Assembly: GCA_964036275.1 (NCBI GenBank)
Contig: CAXIWQ010000403.1
Coordinates: 1-64,000, forward strand
Origin: Litoditis marina
Lineage: Eukaryota > Nematoda > Chromadorea > Rhabditida > Rhabditidae
Reading direction: 5' to 3'
DNA length: 64,000 nt
The position numbers and the translations under genes were made by a program. Under the pieces are notes generated by a model. The model did no database searches, was not told the DNA's origin, and worked only from the letters and a program-made list of their open reading frames with translations. Below, one piece after another: positions 33,445 to 46,972 of the stretch (position 1 is the first letter of the stretch; every line of letters starts with the position of its first letter).

Positions 33445-36350
33445 AAAGAGGTAATAACCGCGTTAATTTGTCTTTTGTGGCTGTGCGCCACAGAATATAA
33501 AGTCGTATTAGGTTTTTGTAGTTGGAAGCAACAGACTTGATAGCCGTATGATTTTTTTTTGTAGCTGCAAGTCAAAATGTCAATAACCGCGTTAATTCGT
33601 CTTTGCGGCTGTGCGCCACAGAATAGATTGTCGTATCAGGTTTTTGTAGCTGGGAGCAACAGACTTGATAGCCGTATGAACTTTTTTCTGTAGCTGCAAG
33701 GCAAAGAGGTAATAACCGCGTTAATTTGTCTTTTGTGGCTGTGCGCCACAGGATATAAAGTCGTATTAGGTTTTTGTAGCCATGAGCAACAGACTTGATA
33801 GCCGTATAAACTTTTTTCTGTAGCTGCAAGGCAAAGAGTCGATAACCGCGTTATATCGTATTTTGTGGCTGTGTGCCACATAATAGATAGTTGTATTGGG
33901 TTTTTCTAGCTGGGAACAACATACTTGATAGCCATATAAACTTTTTTCTGTAGCTGCACGGCAAAGAGTCAATAACCGCGTTAATTTGTCTTTTGTGGCT
34001 GTGCGCCACAGAATATAAAGTCGTATTAGGTTTTTGTAGCTGGGAGCAACAGACTTGATAGCCGTATAAACTTTTTTTTCTGTAGCTGCAAGGCAAAGAG
34101 GTAATAACCGCGTTAATTTGTCTTTTGTGGCTGTGCGCCACAGAATATAAAGTCGTATTAGGTTTTTGTAGCTGGGAGCAACAGATTTGATAGCCGTATG
34201 AAATGTTCTCTGTAACTGCAAGGCAAAGAGTCAATAACCGCGTTAATTTGTATTTTGTGGCTGTGCGCCACAGAATATAAAGTCGTATTATGTTTTTGTA
34301 GTTGGAAGCAACAGACTTGATAGCCGTATGATTTTTTTTTGTAGCTGCAAGTCAAAATGTCAATAACCGCGTTAATTCGTCTTTGTGGCTGTGCGCCACA
34401 GAATAGATTGTCGTATTAGGTTTTTGTAGCTGGGAGCAACAGATTTGATAGCCGTATGAAATGTTCTCTGTAACTGCGAGGCAAAGAGTCAATAACCGCG
34501 TTAATTCGTCTTTTGTGGCTGTGCGCCACAGAATATATAGTCGTATTAGGTTTTTGTAGCTGGGAGCAACAGACTTGATAGCCGTATGAACTTTTCTCGG
34601 TAGCTGCAAGCCAACAAGTCGATAACCGCGATAATTTGTATTTTGTGGCTGTGCGCCACAGAATAGATGGTCGTATTAGGTTTTTGTAGCTGGGAGCAAC
34701 AGATTTGATAGCCGTATGAACTTTTTTCTGTAGCTGCAAGGCAAAGAGGTAATAACCGCGTTAATTTGTCTTTTGTGGCTGTGCGCCACAGAATAGATTG
34801 TCGTATCAGGTTTTTGTAGCTGGGAGCAACAGACTTGATAGCCGTATAAACTTTTCTCTGTAGCTGCAAGCCAACAAGTCGATAACCGCGATATTTCGTG
34901 TTTTGTGGCTGTGCGCCACAGAATAGATTGTCGTATTATGTTTCTGTAGTTGGAAGCAACAGACTTGATAGCCGTATGATTTTTTTGTAGCTGCAAGTCA
35001 AAATGTCAATAACCGCGTTAATTCGTCTTTGTGGCTGTGCGCCACAGAATAGATTGTCGTATCAGGTTTTTGTAGCTGGGAGCAACAGACTTGATAGCCG
35101 TATGAACTTTTCTCTGTAGCTGCAAGCCAACAAGTCGATAACCGCGATAATTTGTATTTTGTGGCTGTGCGCCACAGAATAGATTGTCGTATTAGGTTTT
35201 TCTAGCTGGGAGCAACATACTTGATAGCCATATAAACTTTTTTCTGTAGCTGCACGGCAAAGAGTCAATAACCGCGTTAATTTGTCTTTTGTGGCTGTGC
35301 GCCACAGAATATAAAGTCGTATTAGGTTTTTGTAGCTGGGAGCAACAGACTTGATAGCCGTATAAACTTTTTTTCTGTAGCTGCAAGGCAAAGAGGTAAT
35401 AACCGCGTTAATTTGTCTTTTGTGGCTGTGCGCCACAGAATATAAAGTCGTATTAGGTTTTTGTAGCTGGGAGCAACAGATTTGATAGCCGTATGAAATG
35501 TTCTCTGTAACTGCAAGGCAAAGAGTCAATAACCGCGTTCATTTGTATTTTGTGGCTGTGCGCCACAGAATATAAAGTCGTATTATGTTTTTGTAGTTGG
35601 AAGCAACAGACTTGATAGCCGTATGATTTTTTTTTTGTAGCTGCAAGTCAAAATGTCAATAACCGCGTTAATTCGTCTTTGTGGCTGTGCGCCACAGAAT
35701 ATATTGTCGTATTAGGTTTTTGTAGCTGGGAGCAACAGATTTGATAGCCGTATGAAATGTTCTCTGTAACTGCGAGGCAAAGAGTCAATAACCGCGTTAA
35801 TTCGTCTTTTGTGGCTGTGCGCCACAGAATATATAGTCGTATTAGGTTTTTGTAGCTGGGAGCAACAGACTTGATAGCCGTATGAACTTTTCTCTGTAGC
35901 TGCAAGCCAACAAGTCGATAACCGCGATAATTTGTATTTTGTGGCTGTGCGCCACAGAATAGATTGTCGTATTAGGTTTTTGTAGCTGGGAGCAACAGAT
36001 TTGATAGCCGTATGAACTGTTCTCTGTAGCTGCAAGGCAAAGAGTCGATAACCGCGTCAATTCGTATTTTGTGGCTGTGGGCCACAGAATAGATAGTCGT
36101 ATCAGGTTTTTGTAGCTGGGAGCAACATACTTGGTAGCCGTATAACCTTTTTCCTGTAGCTGCACGGCAAAGAGTCAACAACCGCGTTAATTTGTCTTTT
36201 GTGGCTGTGCGCCACAGAATATAAAGTCGTATTAGGTTTTTGTAGCTGGGAGCAACAGACTTGATGGCCGTATAAACTTTTTTCTGTAGCTGCAAGGCAA
36301 AGAAGTAATAACCGCGTTAATTTGTCTTTTGTGGCTGTGCGCCACAGAAT
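33445..36350 (+). repeat. Block P, first copy (repeated at about 53.2-55.9 kb)
   Basis: A run of about 22 monomers that reappears 19,722-19,723 bp to the right. Rare shared changes include GATGGTCG (near 34,669 and 54,391), CTCGGTAGCTGC (near 34,597 and 54,319), GTATTATGTTTCTG (near 34,935 and 54,657) and CCGCGTTCATTTG (near 35,535 and 55,258). It includes a full six-monomer unit, 33,567-34,346. Private features are GGGAACAAC near 33,912 and CATAATAG near 33,880. Confidence 0.75.
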
Positions 36351-39300
36351 AGATTGTCGTATCAGGTTTTTGTAGCTGGGAGCAACAGACTTGATAGCCG
36401 TATGAACTTTTCTCTGTAGCTGCAAGCCAACAAGTCGATAACCGCGTTAATTCGTCTTTTGTGGCTGTGCGCCACAGAATAGATTGTCGTATCAGGTTTC
36501 TGTAGCTGGGAGCAACAGACTTGATAGCCGTATGAACTTTTTTCTGTAGCTGCAAGGCAAAGAGGTAATAACCGCGTTAATTTGTCTTTTGTGGCTGTGC
36601 GCCACAGGATATAAAGTCGTATTAGGTTTGTGTAGCCATGAGCAACAGACTTGATAGCCGTATAAACTTTTTTCTGTAGCTGCAAGGCAAAGAGTCGATA
36701 ACCGCGTTATATCGTATTTTGTGGCTGTGTGCCACAGAATAGATACTTGTATTGGGTTTTTCTAGCTGGGAGCAACATACTTGATAGCCATATAAACTTT
36801 TTTCTGTAGCTGCACGGCAAAGAGTCAATAACCGCGTTAATTTGTCTTTTGTGGCTGTGCGCCACAGAATATAAAGTCGTATTAGGTTTTTGTAGCTGGG
36901 AGCAACAGACTTGATAGCCGTATAAACTTTTTTCTGTAGCTGCAAGGCAAAGAGGTAATAACCGCGTTAATTTGTCTTTTGTGGCTGTGCGCCACAGAAT
37001 ATAAAGTCGTATTAGGTTTTTGTAGTTGGAAGCAACAGACTTGATAGCCGTATGATTTTTTTTTTGTAGCTGCAAGTCAAAATGTCAATAACCGCGTTAA
37101 TTCGTCTTTGCGGCTGTGCGCCACAGAATAGATTGTCGTATCAGGTTTTTGTAGCTGGGAGCAACAGACTTGATAGCCGTATGAACTTTTTTCTGTAGCT
37201 GCAAGGCAAAGAGGTAATAACCGCGTTAATTTGTCTTTTGTGGCTGTGCGCCACAGGATATAAAGTCGTATTAGGTTTTTGTAGCCATGAGCAACAGACT
37301 TGATAGCCGTATAAACTTTTTTCTGTAGCTGCAAGGCAAAGAGTCGATAACCGCGTTATATCGTATTTTGTGGCTGTGTGCCACAGAATAGATAGTTGTA
37401 TTGGGTTTTTCTAGCTGGGAACAACATACTTGATAGCCATATAAACTTTTTTCTGTAGCTGCACGGCAAAGAGTCAATAACCGCGTTAATTTGTCTTTTG
37501 TGGCTGTGCGCCACAGAATATAAAGTCGTATTAGGTTTTTGTAGCTGGGAGCAACAGACTTGATAGCCGTATAAACTTTTTTTCTGTAGCTGCAAGGCAA
37601 AGAGGTAATAACCGCGTTAATTTGTCTTTTGTGGCTGTGCGCCACAGAATATAAAGTCGTATTAGGTTTTTGTAGCTGGGAGCAACAGATTTGATAGCCG
37701 TATGAAATGTTCTCTGTAACTGCAAGGCAAAGAGTCAATAACCGCGTTAATTTGTATTTTGTGGCTGTGCGCCACAGAATATAAAGTCGTATTATGTTTT
37801 TGTAGTTGGAAGCAACAGACTTGATAGCCGTATGATTTTTTTTTGTAGCTGCAAGTCAAAATGTCAATAACCGCGTTAATTCGTCTTTGTGGCTGTGCGC
37901 CACAGAATAGATTGTCGTATTAGGTTTTTGTAGCTGGGAGCAACAGATTTGATAGCCGTATGAAATGTTCTCTGTAACTGCGAGGCAAAGAGTCAATAAC
38001 CGCGTTAATTTGTATTTTGTGGCTGTGCGCCACAGAATATAAAGTCGTATTATGTTTTTGTAGTTGGAAGCAACAGACTTGATAGCCGTATGATTTTTTT
38101 TTGTAGCTGCAAGTCAAAATGTCAATAACCGCGTTAATTCGTCTTTTGTGGCTGTGCGCCACAGAATATAAAGTCGTATTAGGTTTTTGTAGCTGGGAGC
38201 AACAGACTTGATAGCCGTATAAACTTTTTTCTGTAGCTGCAAGGCAAAGAGGTAATAACCGCGTTAATTTGTCTTTTGTGGCTGTGCGCCACAGAATATA
38301 AAGTCGTATTAGGTTTTTGTAGTTGGAAGCAACAGACTTGATAGCCGTATGATTTTTTTTTTGTAGCTGCAAGTCAAAATGTCAATAACCGCGTTAATTC
38401 GTCTTTGCGGCTGTGCGCCACAGAATAGATTGTCGTATCAGGTTTTTGTAGCTGGGAGCAACAGACTTGATAGCCGTATGAACTTTTTTCTGTAGCTGCA
38501 AGGCAAAGAGGTAATAACCGCGTTAATTTGTCTTTTGTGGCTGTGCGCCACAGAATATAAAGTCGTATTAGGTTTTTGTAGCTGGGAGCAACAGATTTGA
38601 TAGCCGTATGAAATGTTCTCTGTAACTGCAAGGCAAAGAGTCAATAACCGCGTTAATTTGTATTTTGTGGCTGTGCGCCACAGAATATAAAGTCGTATTA
38701 TGTTTTTGTAGTTGGAAGCAACAGACTTGATAGCCGTATGATTTTTTTTTGTAGCTGCAAGTCAAAATGTCAATAACCGCGTTAATTCGTCTTTTGTGGC
38801 TGTGCGCCACAGAATATATAGTCGTATTAGGTTTTTGTAGCTGGGAGCAACAGACTTGATAGCCGTATGAACTTTTCTCTGTAGCTGCAAGCCAACAAGT
38901 CGATAACCGCGATAATTTGTATTTTGTGGCTGTGCGCCACAGAATAGATTGTCGTATTAGGTTTTTGTAGCTGGGAGCAACAGATTTGATAGCCGTATGA
39001 ACTGTTCTCTGTAGCTGCAAGGCAAAGAGTCAACAACCGCGTTAATTTGTCTTTTGTGGCTGTGCGCCACAGAATATAAAGTCGTATTAGGTTTTTGTAG
39101 CTGGGAGCAACAGACTTGATGGCCGTATAAACTTTTTTCTGTAGCTGCAAGGCAAAGAAGTAATAACCGCGTTAATTTGTCTTTTGTGGCTGTGCGCCAC
39201 AGAATAGATTGTCGTATCAGGTTTTTGTAGCTGGGAGCAACAGACTTGATAGCCGTATGAACTTTTCTCTGTAGCTGCAAGCCAACAAGTCGATAACCGC

Positions 39301-40862
39301 GTTAATTCGTCTTTTGTGGCTGTGCGCCACAGAATAGATTGTCGTATCAGGTTTCTGTAGCTGGGAGCAACAGACTTGATAGCCGTATGAACTTTTTTCT
39401 GTAGCTGCAAGGCAAAGAGGTAATAACCGCGTTAATTTGTCTTTTGTGGCTGTGCGCCACAGGATATAAAGTCGTATTAGGTTTGTGTAGCCATGAGCAA
39501 CAGACTTGATAGCCGTATAAACTTTTTTCTGTAGCTGCAAGGCAAAGAGTCGATAACCGCGTTATATCGTATTTTGTGGCTGTGTGCCACAGAATAGATA
39601 CTTGTATTGGGTTTTTCTAGCTGGGAGCAACATACTTGATAGCCATATAAACTTTTTTCTGTAGCTGCACGGCAAAGAGTCAATAACCGCGTTAATTTGT
39701 CTTTTGTGGCTGTGCGCCACAGAATATAAAGTCGTATTAGGTTTTTGTAGCTGGGAGCAACAGACTTGATAGCCGTATAAACTTTTTTCTGTAGCTGCAA
39801 GGCAAAGAGGTAATAACCGCGTTAATTTGTCTTTTGTGGCTGTGCGCCACAGAATATAAAGTCGTATTAGGTTTTTGTAGTTGGAAGCAACAGACTTGAT
39901 AGCCGTATGATTTTTTTTTTGTAGCTGCAAGTCAAAATGTCAATAACCGCGTTAATTCGTCTTTGCGGCTGTGCGCCACAGAATAGATTGTCGTATCAGG
40001 TTTTTGTAGCTGGGAGCAACAGACTTGATAGCCGTATGAACTTTTTTCTGTAGCTGCAAGGCAAAGAGGTAATAACCGCGTTAATTTGTCTTTTGTGGCT
40101 GTGCGCCACAGGATATAAAGTCGTATTAGGTTTTTGTAGCCATGAGCAACAGACTTGATAGCCGTATAAACTTTTTTCTGTAGCTGCAAGGCAAAGAGTC
40201 GATAACCGCGTTATATCGTATTTTGTGGCTGTGTGCCACAGAATAGATAGTTGTATTGGGTTTTTCTAGCTGGGAACAACATACTTGATAGCCATATAAA
40301 CTTTTTTCTGTAGCTGCACGGCAAAGAGTCAATAACCGCGTTAATTTGTCTTTTGTGGCTGTGCGCCACAGAATATAAAGTCGTATTAGGTTTTGTAGCT
40401 GGGAGCAACAGACTTGATAGCCGTATAAACTTTTTTTCTGTAGCTGCAAGGCAAAGAGGTAATAACCGCGTTAATTTGTCTTTTGTGGCTGTGCGCCACA
40501 GAATATAAAGTCGTATTAGGTTTTTGTAGCTGGGAGCAACAGATTTGATAGCCGTATGAAATGTTCTCTGTAACTGCAAGGCAAAGAGTCAATAACCGCG
40601 TTAATTTGTATTTTGTGGCTGTGCGCCACAGAATATAAAGTCGTATTATGTTTTTGTAGTTGGAAGCAACAGACTTGATAGCCGTATGATTTTTTTTTGT
40701 AGCTGCAAGTCAAAATGTCAATAACCGCGTTAATTCGTCTTTGTGGCTGTGCGCCACAGAATAGATTGTCGTATTAGGTTTTTGTAGCTGGGAGCAACAG
40801 ATTTGATAGCCGTATGAAATGTTCTCTGTAACTGCGAGGCAAAGAGTCAATAACCGCGTTAA
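36171..40862 (+). repeat. 2,855-bp period with two copies of a 1.84-kb segment
   Basis: 36,171-38,008 matches 39,026-40,862 at offset 2,855. Shared rare markers are AGAGTCAACAACC (36,171 and 39,026), GATGGCCGTATAAAC, GTTTCTGTAGCTGGG, GTTTGTGTAGCC (36,627 and 39,482) and GATACTTGTATTGGG (near 36,743 and 39,598). The second copy has one T fewer at TTAGGTTTTGTAGC near 40,391. Between them, 38,009-39,025 has short alternations of long-T-run (GTAGTTGGAAGC) monomers. Confidence 0.8.
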
Positions 40863-40962
40863 TTCGTCTTTTGTGGCTGTGCGCCACAGAATATTTAGTC
40901 GTATTAGGTTTTTGTAGCTGGGAGCAACAGACTTGATAGCCGTATGAACTTTCTCGGTAGCT

Positions 40963-42905
40963 GCAAGCCAACAAGTCGATAACCGCGATAATTTGTATTT
41001 TGTGGCTGTGCGCCACAGAATAGATGGTCGTATTAGGTTTTTGTAGCTGGGAGCAACAGATTTGATAGCCGTATGAACTTTTTTCTGTAGCTGCAAGGCA
41101 AAGAGGTAATAACCGCGTTAATTTGTCTTTTGTGGCTGTGCGCCACAGAATAGATTGTCGTATCAGGTTTTTGTAGCTGGGAGCAACAGACTTGATAGCC
41201 GTATAAACTTTTCTCTGTAGCTGCAAGCCAACAAGTCGATAACCGCGATATTTCGTGTTTTGTGGCTGTGCGCCACAGAATAGATTGTCGTATTATGTTT
41301 CTGTAGTTGGAAGCAACAGACTTGATAGCCGTATGATTTTTTTTGTAGCTGCAAGTCAAAATGTCAATAACCGCGTTAATTCGTCTTTGTGGCTGTGCGC
41401 CACAGAATAGATTGTCGTATCAGGTTTTTGTAGCTGGGAGCAACAGACTTGATAGCCGTATGAACTTTTCTCTGTAGCTGCAAGCCAACAAGTCGATAAC
41501 CGCGATAATTTGTATTTTGTGGCTGTGCGCCACAGAATAGATTGTCGTATTAGGTTTTTCTAGCTGGGAGCAACATACTTGATAGCCATATAAACTTTTT
41601 TCTGTAGCTGCACGGCAAAGAGTCAATAACCGCGTTAATTTGTCTTTTGTGGCTGTGCGCCACAGAATATAAAGTCGTATTAGGTTTTTGTAGCTGGGAG
41701 CAACAGACTTGATAGCCGTATAAACTTTTTTTCTGTAGCTGCAAGGCAAAGAGGTAATAACCGCGTTAATTTGTCTTTTGTGGCTGTGCGCCACAGAATA
41801 TAAAGTCGTATTAGGTTTTTGTAGCTGGGAGCAACAGATTTGATAGCCGTATGAAATGTTCTCTGTAACTGCAAGCCAACAAGTCGATAACCGCGATAAT
41901 TTGTATTTTGTGGCTGTGCGCCACAGAATAGATGGTCGTATTAGGTTTTTGTAGCTGGGAGCAACAGACTTGATAGCCGTATGAACTTTTCTCGGTAGCT
42001 GCAAGCCAACAAGTCGATAACCGCGATAACTTGTATTTTGTGGCTGTGCGCCACAGAATAGATGGTCGTATTAGGTTTTTGTAGCTGGGAGCAACAGATT
42101 TGATAGCCGTATGAACTTTTTTCTGTAGCTGCAAGGCAAAGAGGTAATAACCGGGTTAATTTGTCTTTTGTGGCTGTGCGCCACAGAATAGATTGTCGTA
42201 TCAGGTTTTTGTAGCTGGGAGCAACAGACTTGATAGCCGTATAAACTTTTCTCTGTAGCTGCAAGCCAACAAGTCGATAACCGCGATATTTCGTGTTTTG
42301 TGGCTGTGCGCCACAGAATAGATTGTCGTATTATGTTTCTGTAGTTGGAAGCAACAGACTTGATAGCCGTATGATTTTTTTTGTAGCTGCAAGTCAAAAT
42401 GTCAATAACCGCGTTAATTCGTCTTTGTGGCTGTGCGCCACAGAATAGATTGTCGTATCAGGTTTTTGTAGCTGGGAGCAACAGACTTGATAGCCGTATG
42501 AACTTTTCTCTGTAGCTGCAAGCCAACAAGTCGATAACCGCGATAATTTGTATTTTGTGGCTGTGCGCCACAGAATAGATTGTCGTATTAGGTTTTTCTA
42601 GCTGGGAGCAACATACTTGATAGCCATATAAACTTTTTTCGGTAGCTGCACGGCAAAGAGTCAATAACCGCGTTAATTTGTCTTTTGTGGCTGTGCGCCA
42701 CAGAATATAAAGTCGTATTAGGTTTTTGTAGCTGGGAGCAACAGACTTGATAGCCGTATAAACTTTTTTTCTGTAGCTGCAAGGCAAAGAGGTAATAACC
42801 GCGTTAATTTGTCTTTTGTGGCTGTGCGCCACAGAATATAAAGTCGTATTAGGTTTTTGTAGCTGGGAGCAACAGATTTGATAGCCGTATGAAATGTTCT
42901 CTGTA
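40963..42905 (+). repeat. 1,038-bp (8-monomer) duplication
   Basis: About 40,963-41,870 matches about 42,001-42,905 at offset 1,038. Both start after CTCGGTAGCTGC and include GATGGTCG, GATATTTCGTG, GTATTATGTTTCTG and the short-B class. The first copy ends where GCAAGCCAACAAG replaces GCAAGGCAAAGAG near 41,873, leading into another GATGGTCG monomer (near 41,933). Differences include CCGGGTTAAT near 42,153 and CGATAACTTG near 42,028. Confidence 0.75.
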
Positions 42906-45778
42906 ACTGCAAGGCAAAGAGTCAATAACCGCGTTCATTTGTATTTTGTGGCTGTGCGCCACAGAATATAAAGTCGTATTATGTTTTTGTAGTTGGAAGC
43001 AACAGACTTGATAGCCGTATGATTTTTTTTTTGTAGCTGCAAGTCAAAATGTCAATAACCGCGTTAATTCGTCTTTGTGGCTGTGCGCCACAGAATATAT
43101 TGTCGTATTAGGTTTTTGTAGCTGGGAGCAACAGATTTGATAGCCGTATGAAATGTTCTCTGTAACTGCGAGGCAAAGAGTCAATAACCGCGTTAATTCG
43201 TCTTTTGTGGCTGTGCGCCACAGAATATATAGTCGTATTAGGTTTTTGTAGCTGGGAGCAACAGACTTGATAGCCGTATGAACTTTTCTCTGTAGCTGCA
43301 AGCCAACAAGTCGATAACCGCGATAATTTGTATTTTGTGGCTGTGCGCCACAGAATAGATTGTCGTATTAGGTTTTTGTAGCTGGGAGCAACAGATTTGA
43401 TAGCCGTATGAACTGTTCTCTGTAGCTGCAAGGCAAAGAGTCGATAACCGCGTCAATTCGTATTTTGTGGCTGTGGGCCACAGAATAGATAGTCGTATCA
43501 GGTTTTAGTAGCTGGGAGCAACATACTTGGTAGCCGTATAACCTTTTTCCTGTAGCTGCACGGCAAAGAGTCAACAACCGCGTTAATTTGTCTTTTGTGG
43601 CTGTGCGCCACAGAATATAAAGTCGTATTAGGTTTTTGTAGCTGGGAGCAACAGACTTGATGGCCGTATAAACTTTTTTCTGTAGCTGCAAGGCAAAGAA
43701 GTAATAACCGCGTTAATTTGTCTTTTGTGGCTGTGCGCCACAGAATAGATTGTCGTATCAGGTTTTTGTAGCTGGGAGCAACAGACTTGATAGCCGTATG
43801 AACTTTTCTCTGTAGCTGCAAGCCAACAAGTCGATAACCGCGTTAATTCGTCTTTTGTGGCTGTGCGCCACAGAATATATAGTCGTATTAGGTTTTTGTA
43901 GCTGGGAGCAACAGACTTGATAGCCGTATGAACTTTTCTCGGTAGCTGCAAGCCAACAAGTCGATAACCGCGATAATTTGTATTTTGTGGCTGTGCGCCA
44001 CAGAATAGATGGTCGTATTAGGTTTTTGTAGCTGGAGCAACAGATTTGATAGCCGTATGAACTTTTTTCTGTAGCTGCAAGGCAAAGAGATAATAACCGC
44101 GTTAATTTGTCTTTTGTGGCTGTGCGCCACAGAATAGATTGTCGTATCAGGTTTTTGTAGCTGGGAGCAACAGACTTGATAGCCGTATAAACTTTTCTCT
44201 GTAGCTGCAAGCCAACAAGTCGATAACCGCGATATTTCGTGTTTTGTGGCTGTGCGCCACAGAATAGATTGTCGTATTATGTTTCTGTAGTTGGAAGCAA
44301 CAGACTTGATAGCCGTATGATTTTTTTGTAGCTGCAAGTCAAAATGTCAATAACCGCGTTAATTCGTCTTTGTGGCTGTGCGCCACAGAATAGATTGTCG
44401 TATCAGGTTTTTGTAGCTGGGAGCAACAGACTTGATAGCCGTATGAACTTTTCTCTGTAGCTGCAAGCCAACAAGTCGATAACCGCGATAATTTGTATTT
44501 TGTGGCTGTGCGCCACAGAATAGATTGTCGTATTAGGTTTTCTAGCTGGGAGCAACATACTTGATAGCCATATAAACTTTTTTCTGTAGCTGCACGGCAA
44601 AGAGTCAATAACCGCGTTAATTTGTCTTTTGTGGCTGTGCGCCACAGAATATAAAGTCGTATTAGGTTTTTGTAGCTGGGAGCAACAGACTTGATAGCCG
44701 TATAAACTTTTTTTCTGTAGCTGCAAGGCAAAGAGGTAATAACCGCGTTAATTTGTCTTTTGTGGCTGTGCGCCACAGAATATAAAGTCGTATTAGGTTT
44801 TTGTAGCTGGGAGCAACAGATTTGATAGCCGTATGAAATGTTCTCTGTAACTGCAAGGCAAAGAGTCAATAACCGCGTTCATTTGTATTTTGTGGCTGTG
44901 CGCCACAGAATATAAAGTCGTATTATGTTTTTGTAGTTGGAAGCAACAGACTTGATAGCCGTATGATTTTTTTTTGTAGCTGCAAGTCAAAATGTCAATA
45001 ACCGCGTTAATTCGTCTTTGTGGCTGTGCGCCACAGAATATATTGTCGTATTAGGTTTTTGTAGCTGGGAGCAACAGATTTGATAGCCGTATGAAATGTT
45101 CTCTGTAACTGCGAGGCAAAGAGTCAATAACCGCGTTAATTCGTCTTTTGTGGCTGTGCGCCACAGAATATATAGTCGTATTAGGTTTTTGTAGCTGGGA
45201 GCAACAGACTTGATAGCCGTATGAACTTTTCTCTGTAGCTGCAAGCCAACAAGTCGATAACCGCGATAATTTGTATTTTGTGGCTGTGCGCCACAGAATA
45301 GATTGTCGTATTAGGTTTTTGTAGCTGGGAGCAACAGATTTGATAGCCGTATGAACTGTTCTCTGTAGCTGCAAGGCAAAGAGTCGATAACCGCGTCAAT
45401 TCGTATTTTGTGGCTGTGGGCCACAGAATAGATAGTCGTATCAGGTTTTTGTAGCTGGAGCAACATACTTGGTAGCCGTATAACCTTTTTCCTGTAGCTG
45501 CACGGCAAAGAGTCAACAACCGCGTTAATTTGTCTTTTGTGGCTGTGCGCCACAGAATATAAAGTCGTATTAGGTTTTTGTAGCTGGGAGCAACAGACTT
45601 GATGGCCGTATGAACTTTTTTCTGTAGCTGCAAGGCAAAGAAGTAATAACCGCGTTAATTTGTCTTTTGTGGCTGTGCGCCACAGAATAGATTGTCGTAT
45701 CAGGTTTTTGTAGCTGGGAGCAACAGACTTGATAGCCGTATGAACTTTTCTCTGTAGCTGCAAGCCAACAAGTCGATA
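41938..45778 (+). repeat. 1,943-bp (15-monomer) tandem duplication
   Basis: 41,938-43,835 is repeated at 43,881-45,778, with offset 1,942-1,944. Shared markers are CTCGGTAGC, GATGGTCG, GTATTATGTTTCTG, CCGCGTTCATTTG, GTGGGCCAC and AGAGTCAACAACC. The second copy carries several one-base losses not seen in the first: GTAGCTGGAGC near 44,030 and 45,452, and TTAGGTTTTCTAGC near 44,534. The left copy also resembles block P at offset 7,396 (35,062-36,300 with 42,458-43,700). Confidence 0.75.
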
Positions 45779-46972
45779 ACCGCGATATTTCGTGTTTTGT
45801 GGCTGTGCGCCACAGAATAGATTGTCGTATTAGGTTTTTGTAGCTGGGAGCAACAGATTTGATAGCCGTATGAACTGTTCTCTGTAGCTGCAAGGCAAAG
45901 AGTCGATAACCGCGTTAATTCGTATTTTGTGGCTGTGCGCCACAGAATAGATAGTCGTATCAGGTTTTTGTAGCTGGGAGCAACATACTTGATAGCCGTA
46001 TAACCTTTTTCCTGTAGCTGCACGGCAAAGAGTCAATAACCGCGTTAATTTGTCTTTTGTGGCTGTGCGCCACAGAATATAAAGTCGTATTAGGTTTTTG
46101 TAGCTGGGAGCAACAGACTTGATAGCCGTATGAACTTTTTTCTGTAGCTGCAAGGCAAAGAGGTAATAACCGCGTTAATTTGTCTTTTGTGGCTGTGCGC
46201 CACAGAATAGATTGTCGTATCAGGTTTTTGTAGCTGGGAGCAACAGACTTGATAGCCGTATGAACTTTTTTCTGTAGCTGCAAGGCAAAGAGGTAATAAC
46301 CGCGTTAATTTGTCTTTTGTGGCTGTGCGCCACAGGATATAAAGTCGTATTAGGTTTTTGTAGCCATGAGCAACAGACTTGATAGCCGTATAAACTTTTT
46401 TCTGTAGCTGCAAGGCAAAGAGTCGATAACCGCGTTATATCGTATTTTGTGGCTGTGTGCCACAGAATAGATAGTTGTATTGGGTTTTTCTAGCTGGGAG
46501 CAACATACTTGATAGCCATATAAACTTTTTTCTGTAGCTGCACGGCAAAGAGTCAATAACCGCGTTTATTTGTCTTTTGTGGCTGTGCGCCACAGAATAT
46601 AAAGTCGTATTAGGTTTTTGTAGCTGGGAGCAACAGACTTGATAGCCGTATAAACTTTTTTTCTGTAGCTGCAAGGCAAAGAGGTAATAACCGCGTTAAT
46701 TTGTCTTTTGTGGCTGTGCGCCACAGAATATAAAGTCGTATTAGGTTTTTGTAGCCATGAGCAACAGACTTGATAGCCGTATAAACTTTTTTCTGTAGCT
46801 GCAAGGCAAAGAGTCGATAACCGCGTTATATCGTATTTTGTGGCTGTGTGCCACAGAATAGATAGTTGTATTGGGTTTTTCTAGCTGGGAGCAACATACT
46901 TGATAGCCATATAAACTTTTTTCTGTAGCTGCACGGCAAAGAGTCAATAACCGCGTTAATTTGTCTTTTGTG
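45778..46972 (+). repeat. Monomer stretch linking two duplicated regions
   Basis: It contains GATATTTCGTG, a GATAGTCGTATCAGG monomer, ordinary GAGGTAATAA monomers, then the first four classes of the five-monomer cassette (GTAGCCATGAGC near 46,362), and a second GTAGCCATGAGC monomer only three monomers later (near 46,754). CCGCGTTTATTTG near 46,563 is a rare change, also seen near 47,343 and 50,200. I see no gene or non-satellite sequence. Confidence 0.8.
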
